Origin: Datura wrightii
Lineage: Eukaryota > Streptophyta > Magnoliopsida > Solanales > Solanaceae
Length of the DNA: 64,000 nucleotides
Direction of reading: 5' to 3'
NCBI GenBank assembly: GCA_035772735.1
Contig: JASDFA010000001.1
Span: 52,777,001-52,841,000 of the forward strand
In this document: in pieces, positions 59,027-64,000 of the stretch
Layout: every line of letters begins with the position of its first letter
How positions within the stretch are numbered: the first letter of the stretch is position 1
Made by a program: the position numbers and the translations under genes
The notes under the pieces: generated by a model
Databases searched by the model: none
Told to the model about the DNA's origin: nothing
Seen by the model: only the letters and a program-made list of their open reading frames with translations

Positions 59027-60675
59027 ATAAAATGATATAGCATATAAAGTATGTGGCTAGTCCTTGGAATGTACTGAGTATATAGGAAATGTAACTCGAA
59101 ACAAAAAGATATTATGAATTTGAGAAAAATCGTATATAAATATGGTCGAATGCATAAGTTGAGGTAAAGTACTATAGCCCTTTCTGTGATACATGAATAC
59201 TGACACAGGATGGTAGTTTCAAAATAATTATTGAAATATAAGTCAATCTAGTTTTAGGGTCGTGTACATGTACTAAAGACTGAATCTAATTATACACTGA
59301 AAACTATAACTAAAATAACTATACTGAAACTGAATCTAAATTGTATTGTGGAAGAGCCTATTAACCGACAAACTCTAATGTGAGTCTTATAAAGCCTAAC
59401 TTGCAACCCTAATTGCAAGCGCTTTCATACCTTACCAAGGGTAGAAACTATGACTGACGTGATATCGCTCGTGACTCAAGGGGAAAATCTCCAATAACGA
59501 CGACCCCTGTATGCGCCCATTGAGGAAAGGGAGACACTCTCCAATAGTGAGGATCACATGTTCCTCTAGCTAAGAGAAAGATTCTCTAATATCGAGGATC
59601 CCTTATCCTATGGTGGCACATAGTTCTGAGACCTGTGTATGATGGAATCCTAGCCTACTAAGTGCAAAGTACTACTCCCAACTGAACATGAGGATGCATG
59701 TAACTTATAATCTGAGCTAATGTACTAAGACTAGTCGGAACCACTTTCTTTAACAAAGATCTGTAGAGCCTAAAGGACCTTTAACATGCTAATACATAAG
59801 TGCTCAAAACTGAGGTTCTAAGACTAGTCAGGGCTAATTTCTAAAAGCAAGAGATTTGAGAGTCTAAAGAACCATATACATGTTGCTCATACTGAATTCA
59901 TGAAAATCGTTGACTCAAATAATACTGTAAATCATGTGTACTAAAATCATGGAAAATCATTTATTTCAAATGGTTCAAATTTTTCAAATGACAAAGCTAA
60001 CTCATGGCTGAGTCTTAGAAATCATGCTAATATCATATCATGGAAAAAATTATGAATGAGAGGAAAATCATAGACATACATGGTTAGTGATCATAAGAAC
60101 TTGAAAGACATAGCTAATCATAGGAGATTTCATACGTAGAATCAAAACCCTAAGACAAGATTTACTAGAGAAATGAAGATTCTAGGGTTTATGAAATTAG
60201 TTGGGACACAAGGGTGAAAGGAACCCTTGTTAAACTCCCACATACCTTAACCTTGGCCTCAAAACTGTCAACACAAAGCCATAATCCTCTTATAACATCA
60301 ATTTGTAACAATAATATGGTTATAAACTACAATCAATAGCTTAACGACGAAATCCAAGTCACAAAGGCATTTCATCAAACATCCGGAGGTAATAGAAAAT
60401 TCAAGCCTCCTATGAATGAGGTATCCTAACATCCACTTCTTTCTACAGCCCATAACAGCAAGAATAACCACTGCAAGTCAAACTAAGACAACGACATCCA
60501 TCCTCAACTGTAAAATAGTCCCCTAAACCCTAACCCTAGGTCATCACATGAACTCATGGCTTCCTAGCACCGTCCCATCAGTTCTTTCCTTATAACATTC
60601 CTAAGGAGTAGAAAAAATTACTCATGTAAGGTTTTTGGAGAGTTACCTACCTTGGAAGAAGGAGGAGTGCTCAAG
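59027..60675 (-). repeat. E 5' LTR, outer piece (family A)
   Basis: After D's target duplication the family A LTR resumes (ATAAAATGATATAGCATATAA) and runs, in reverse, back to ACCTACCTTGGAAGAAGGAGG, equivalent to about 61380-61440 in F's LTR. It stops at TCAAG (60671-60675), where F begins. The U3 start of E's LTR is therefore outside the window. Confidence 0.85.
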
Positions 60676-62930
60676 TGTTATACCCTAGGAGCCCAAAGAT
60701 CAGACTCGGGAGTTGAAATGGAAAAAAACTGGAAAACTGGCACCATGTCATAGAACGAGTCATTCTGAGGCTCGTGGGGTAGACCACGAGTTGTGAGGAG
60801 ACTCGTGGTGAGGTTCAAGGCTTGGGTTGAATTTTTGGAACTTAAGGTCCCCACGGACTTGACCACGAGTCGCGGTCAGTCCCCACGACTCATTGAGTCA
60901 GCCATGGGGAAGGGGTTAAGGAAAATGAAGGGGGCCTAGAAGTGTACCCTACGAAAGGTCCCCACAAGTCGTGGTCAGTCACCATGATTCATGGGATAGG
61001 TGGTGGTCAACAGAATATAATTAATTGGAAATCTATGCAGTAAAGGAAATGAATGGTGACCACGAGTCGTGTTCACTAGTAATGACTCGTTGGATGGCCC
61101 ATTATAAGTTCCAGGTGAAATTTTGACAGTGTACCTAACGACCAATGTAACGATCCATGGATTGTGGCGATGACTCATCAGGTCCCTCGTGGGGACTAAC
61201 GAGCAGTTATTTTCTACAAAGTTATTAAGGGTATTCTTATCATTCCTATGAAGGTTCTATACTACGTCGTTTTAAGCCATTTTTAGGGTGCATTAAGATA
61301 GTTTAAGCCATTCTAGCCTATTCTAAACCCGTGCATGCAAGAGTAAGAGTCTAGAGAGGTAATCAAGGCTAATCTTTCAAGGTTCTTCTTTAAATCTTCC
61401 TTGGGCAATTAGAGAAGCGGCAGAATCAAACCCACTCAGGTATGTAAGGTTATCAATGGGTGAATCCATTCACACCCATACCCAATCCCTCTCAAAATCA
61501 TGAAATTTCTATGTTAATTCTATGCAGTTTTAACCCAATGCATGAAATTCCTAATTCTCTTCATGGGTATGATCTAAATGAGTTTTTATCATTGAATTAT
61601 GAACTATGGGAAAGTTATATGTTGTTTTCATTAAAATTGTGTTTCAAGCTTTTTAAACTAATATGCCCATTTATGAAAAGTTCATGAAAGTTAAGGTTTA
61701 TGATGAATGCTCATGTATGATGAAATATTTATGATGGAAAACATGTTTTCAAGTTACCTATATTTATAATCATGTTTTCAAGTGAATTGAGTATTTCCAA
61801 GCATGTTAAAGTATTGGGAAATGCCCACATGTTCAAGTATGATTTATGATTTATGAAATGGATTTCATGATTTATCAATTTATGTCGTTGGCCAATTAAT
61901 GGACCCTTGATTCATGGATAAACATGTATGTAAATGGGGATCAACGATTTTAATGTTTAGTTGTCCATGAATCCCAATAAGTTATGTTATTGCTTTATAC
62001 ACGAGCCTAATGTGCATGTTTTTGGGAGCCGTGTCTAGCACCAAGTAGCCCGCGTTCAAAGGACTACGCCGGTGTCTCATAACTACGTGCCACCGTAGGT
62101 TCATGATGATACATTACAATGTTAATGGATCCCCTCTTTCGTGATGTCACATAATGCACGTCGCTTGCCTGGCAAGTCAAGGACGACTCTGCCCAATTGA
62201 GTGAGATAGTTGGGGCATCATGTAAGGCTCTACCATGATGGTGTTGGTTATGATGAGTCCTCCCATTGTTCCGCATGTATTATGCATTGTTATGTTTATT
62301 TTATTTTGGCCCAAGATACGATTTATAATGTTTCTCTTATGACTATGATAATGAATGGATTATGAATGTTTTGAAAACCTTGAGCCTTATATTATATTAT
62401 GATATTTATGTTATGAGCATGATGTCCCACTCTTATGATCTCTTATGAGCTTTTAAGTATTTTAAATGTCCATTTTACTTACCTTGCATACTCAGTACAT
62501 TCCACGTACTGACTGCATACTCATGCTATATCATTTCACGATACAGGCTCCGATCTTCAGCATCGTCATTAGCCATTCTCGGAGTTAGCATCCAGCTAAT
62601 TGGTGAGTCCTCATTCTCTAACGACCAGTTTGATATTAGTTATCTCTTTATGTTCAGTTGTCTAGACTTGTCGGGTTAGTTGGGGGTGTTGTCCCATCAA
62701 CCCATCAAATATGTTAGAGGCTTTTAGACTAAGTGTAGTATTTAGTTGTTATGTATGAAGTGCGTTTTGATTTCTATGGTATGTCATGGTTATGCTTCTG
62801 CTATGTTATCACGTTGAGTGTTCCGCTCTATTGATTGAGTTAGATGTATGCTCACGCCATGGGTTGACTTGGAATCTCTTGAGGCTCCTTATCCCGTGTT
62901 GCAATATGAGTCGACATTTGGTTCGTGAAA
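60676..62930 (+). repeat. F 5' LTR (family A, 2255 bp)
   Basis: It starts TGTTATACCC and ends CGTGAAA (a changed TGACA) before AACT. It carries the landmark CTACGTCGTTTTAAGCC (about 61263), palindromic motifs such as CCACGAGTCGCGG at 60863-60875, and the shared segment around 62460-62550. Confidence 0.88.
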
Positions 62931-62934
62931 AACT

Positions 62935-62946
62935 TGGTATTAGAGC
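62935..62946 (+). other. Primer-binding site of F
   Basis: TGGTATTAGAGC has one change from the Met-tRNA site and lies 4 nt (AACT) after the LTR end. Confidence 0.88.
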
Positions 62947-63143
62947 AATAGGTTTGAAGTGTCCTAGGGTGTCTAAAAGCCGTGTTAAGTAGAGTCTTTT
63001 CATGGGTGTGAAACGCGCCACACTTATGATGAAGAGGCTATGAGATGCTTAGGAAATTTTCCCTTCTTTCATGATCTATGTCATGCGATGAAATGTCCCC
63101 TTATCTTTCTAACTCGTGTTATTTGCGATTGTAGAATCATTAT

Positions 63144-64000
63144 TCCCCTCACAGTAAATGGTAGGAGGAATGGAAATGGGAACGACCATGAGGATGGAAA
63201 AGGAGACGGGCACCAACAAGCCCCATTAGTCCAGGAGCACCATGCACTGGAGCCGGTTGCCATGCAGAATTTTGGGCAGCTATTCAGATGCTAGCGTAGG
63301 CCTTGACCGCTCAGGTCAACTAGAAGGCAGTGGCACATATTTCTCAAAAAGGGGAATGGGGTTGTAGCTCAAGTTAGAGATTTCTTGAGAATGAAGCCGT
63401 CAGAGTTCCTTGGGTCAAAAGTAGATGAGAACCCGCATAAGTTCATTGATGAGATTGTGAAGATCACCCAGGTCATGGGGGTGAGTGGAGTTGAATATGC
63501 TGAATTGGCCTCATATCAACTGAAAGGGGTCACACACATCTGGTTTCAATAATGGAAAGATAGTAGGGCCGCCGAAGCAGGCCCTGTCACTTGGGAGGAG
63601 TTCCATGTTGTGTTCCTGGATCAATTCTTTCCTTGTGAGATGAGGGAGTTGAACGTAGTAGAGTTCGTGAATCTTAAGCAGGGGAGGATGACTGTACAGG
63701 AGTATGCCCTTGAGTTTACTCACTTATCAAAGTACACCCCAAAGTTTGTGGTTGACCAGAGGCGCGAGTGAGCAGGTTTGTTCATGGGGTGGCGAGCTAT
63801 TTGGACAAAGATTGCAAGACCTCTATGCTCCACCAGGATATGAATTTCCCTCAGATAGTCCTATTCGCTCAGCAGATAGAGGCGGCGCATATGAGGGAGA
63901 GAGAGGCCAAAAGGGCCTGGACAAATAGCTATAGATTCCCTCAGCAGAGATCCGGCGGTGGTCACCGCCCTCAGATTCAGCAGAGGTCACTAGCTCCAGC
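63144..64000 (+). pseudogene. F gag remnant, cut by window end
   Basis: At the position of G's start ATG, F has ATT (about 63140, AATCATTATTCCC). The N-terminus TVNGRRNGNGNDHEDG matches G. After a frameshift near 63340 the capsid reads VRDFLRMKPSEFLGSKVDENP, ITQVMGVSGVEYAELASYQL, HIWFQ, stop, and FFPCEMREL, EYALEFTHLSKYTP. Another frameshift follows near 63770. The nucleocapsid and pol lie beyond the window. Confidence 0.85.

Larger units (their letters stand above)
21569..60675 (-). mobile_element. E: minus-strand gypsy element split by later insertions
   Basis: Read on the minus strand from the right, E consists of its 5' LTR (60675 to 59027 and 39325 to 38920), primer site (38904-38915), gag (38712-37593), protease start (28321-28190), a 3' untranslated tail (to 25891) and a left LTR (25890 to 21569). 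Pol after the protease is deleted. The pieces are separated by D (39326-59021), B1 (28322-37592), the Athila-type solo LTR (26110-27717) and the family B solo LTR (23160-25242). Continuity across B1 is supported by protein alignment, and across D by a perfect target duplication. The outer ends are uncertain. Confidence 0.72.
60676..64000 (+). mobile_element. F: family A element, 5' part only
   Basis: LTR, primer site and gag are present and the element continues past the window end. It is inserted in E's LTR, with TCAAG the likely target site. Its gag matches G more closely than B or D. Confidence 0.85.

Overview
This window looks like repeat-dense heterochromatin of a flowering plant. It is built almost entirely from LTR retrotransposons nested inside one another. 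Recurrent primer-binding sites complementary to initiator-Met tRNA (TGGTATCAGAGC), Ty3/gypsy gag-pol order with a C-terminal chromodomain, and LTRs of 2.2-2.5 kb point to Tekay/Del-type chromoviruses. A second lineage is Athila-like. A Solanaceae host (pepper- or tobacco-like) is my inference from the style of these repeats; nothing in the sequence proves it. I see no intact host gene, no rRNA or tRNA gene, no CRISPR array and nothing bacterial. Every retrotransposon reading frame is broken.

Layout. 1-11700: element A1 (+), its 5' LTR cut by the window edge. A truncated Athila-like element (4007-9888) replaces most of its pol. 11701-12971: the only stretch that is not an LTR retrotransposon; it holds two exons of a Transposase_24 (Ptta/En/Spm) gene relic on the minus strand and a GAA microsatellite. 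12972-14497: a partial LTR (A2). 14498-21568: element G (+), 5' LTR to chromodomain, with no 3' LTR. 21569-60675: a composite minus-strand element E. Its left LTR carries a solo LTR of family B (23160-25242). Its 3' untranslated region carries a solo Athila-type LTR (26110-27717, perfect target duplication). Its gag/protease is split by a full-length family B element B1 (+, 28322-37592). Its right LTR is split by element D (-, 39326-59021), and D is itself split in RNase H by family B element B2 (-, 43530-53339). 60676-64000: element F (+) starts inside E's right LTR and runs off the window.

Five insertions can be dated relative to one another by 5-bp target duplications: D (ATATC), B2 (ATAAT) and the Athila solo LTR (GAGTA) are exact; B1 (GAAGT/GAAGA) and the B solo LTR (GAGAG/AAGAG) each have one mismatch. 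Removing B2 restores the reading of D's RNase H, and removing B1 restores the gag-protease alignment of E, which supports the nesting. The order is E, then D, then B2 inside D; B1, the Athila solo LTR and F also post-date E.

The elements do not work together as a pathway. Each is a decayed copy of the same scheme: LTR promoter, tRNA-primed reverse transcription, and a Gag-protease-RT-RNase H-integrase-chromodomain polyprotein. The points most worth a second look are the palindromic motif clusters in the LTRs of unrelated lineages, a head-to-head LTR inverted repeat at 60.67 kb, an in-frame TAG shared by two family B copies, a microhomology deletion in B1, and the Transposase_24 relic.
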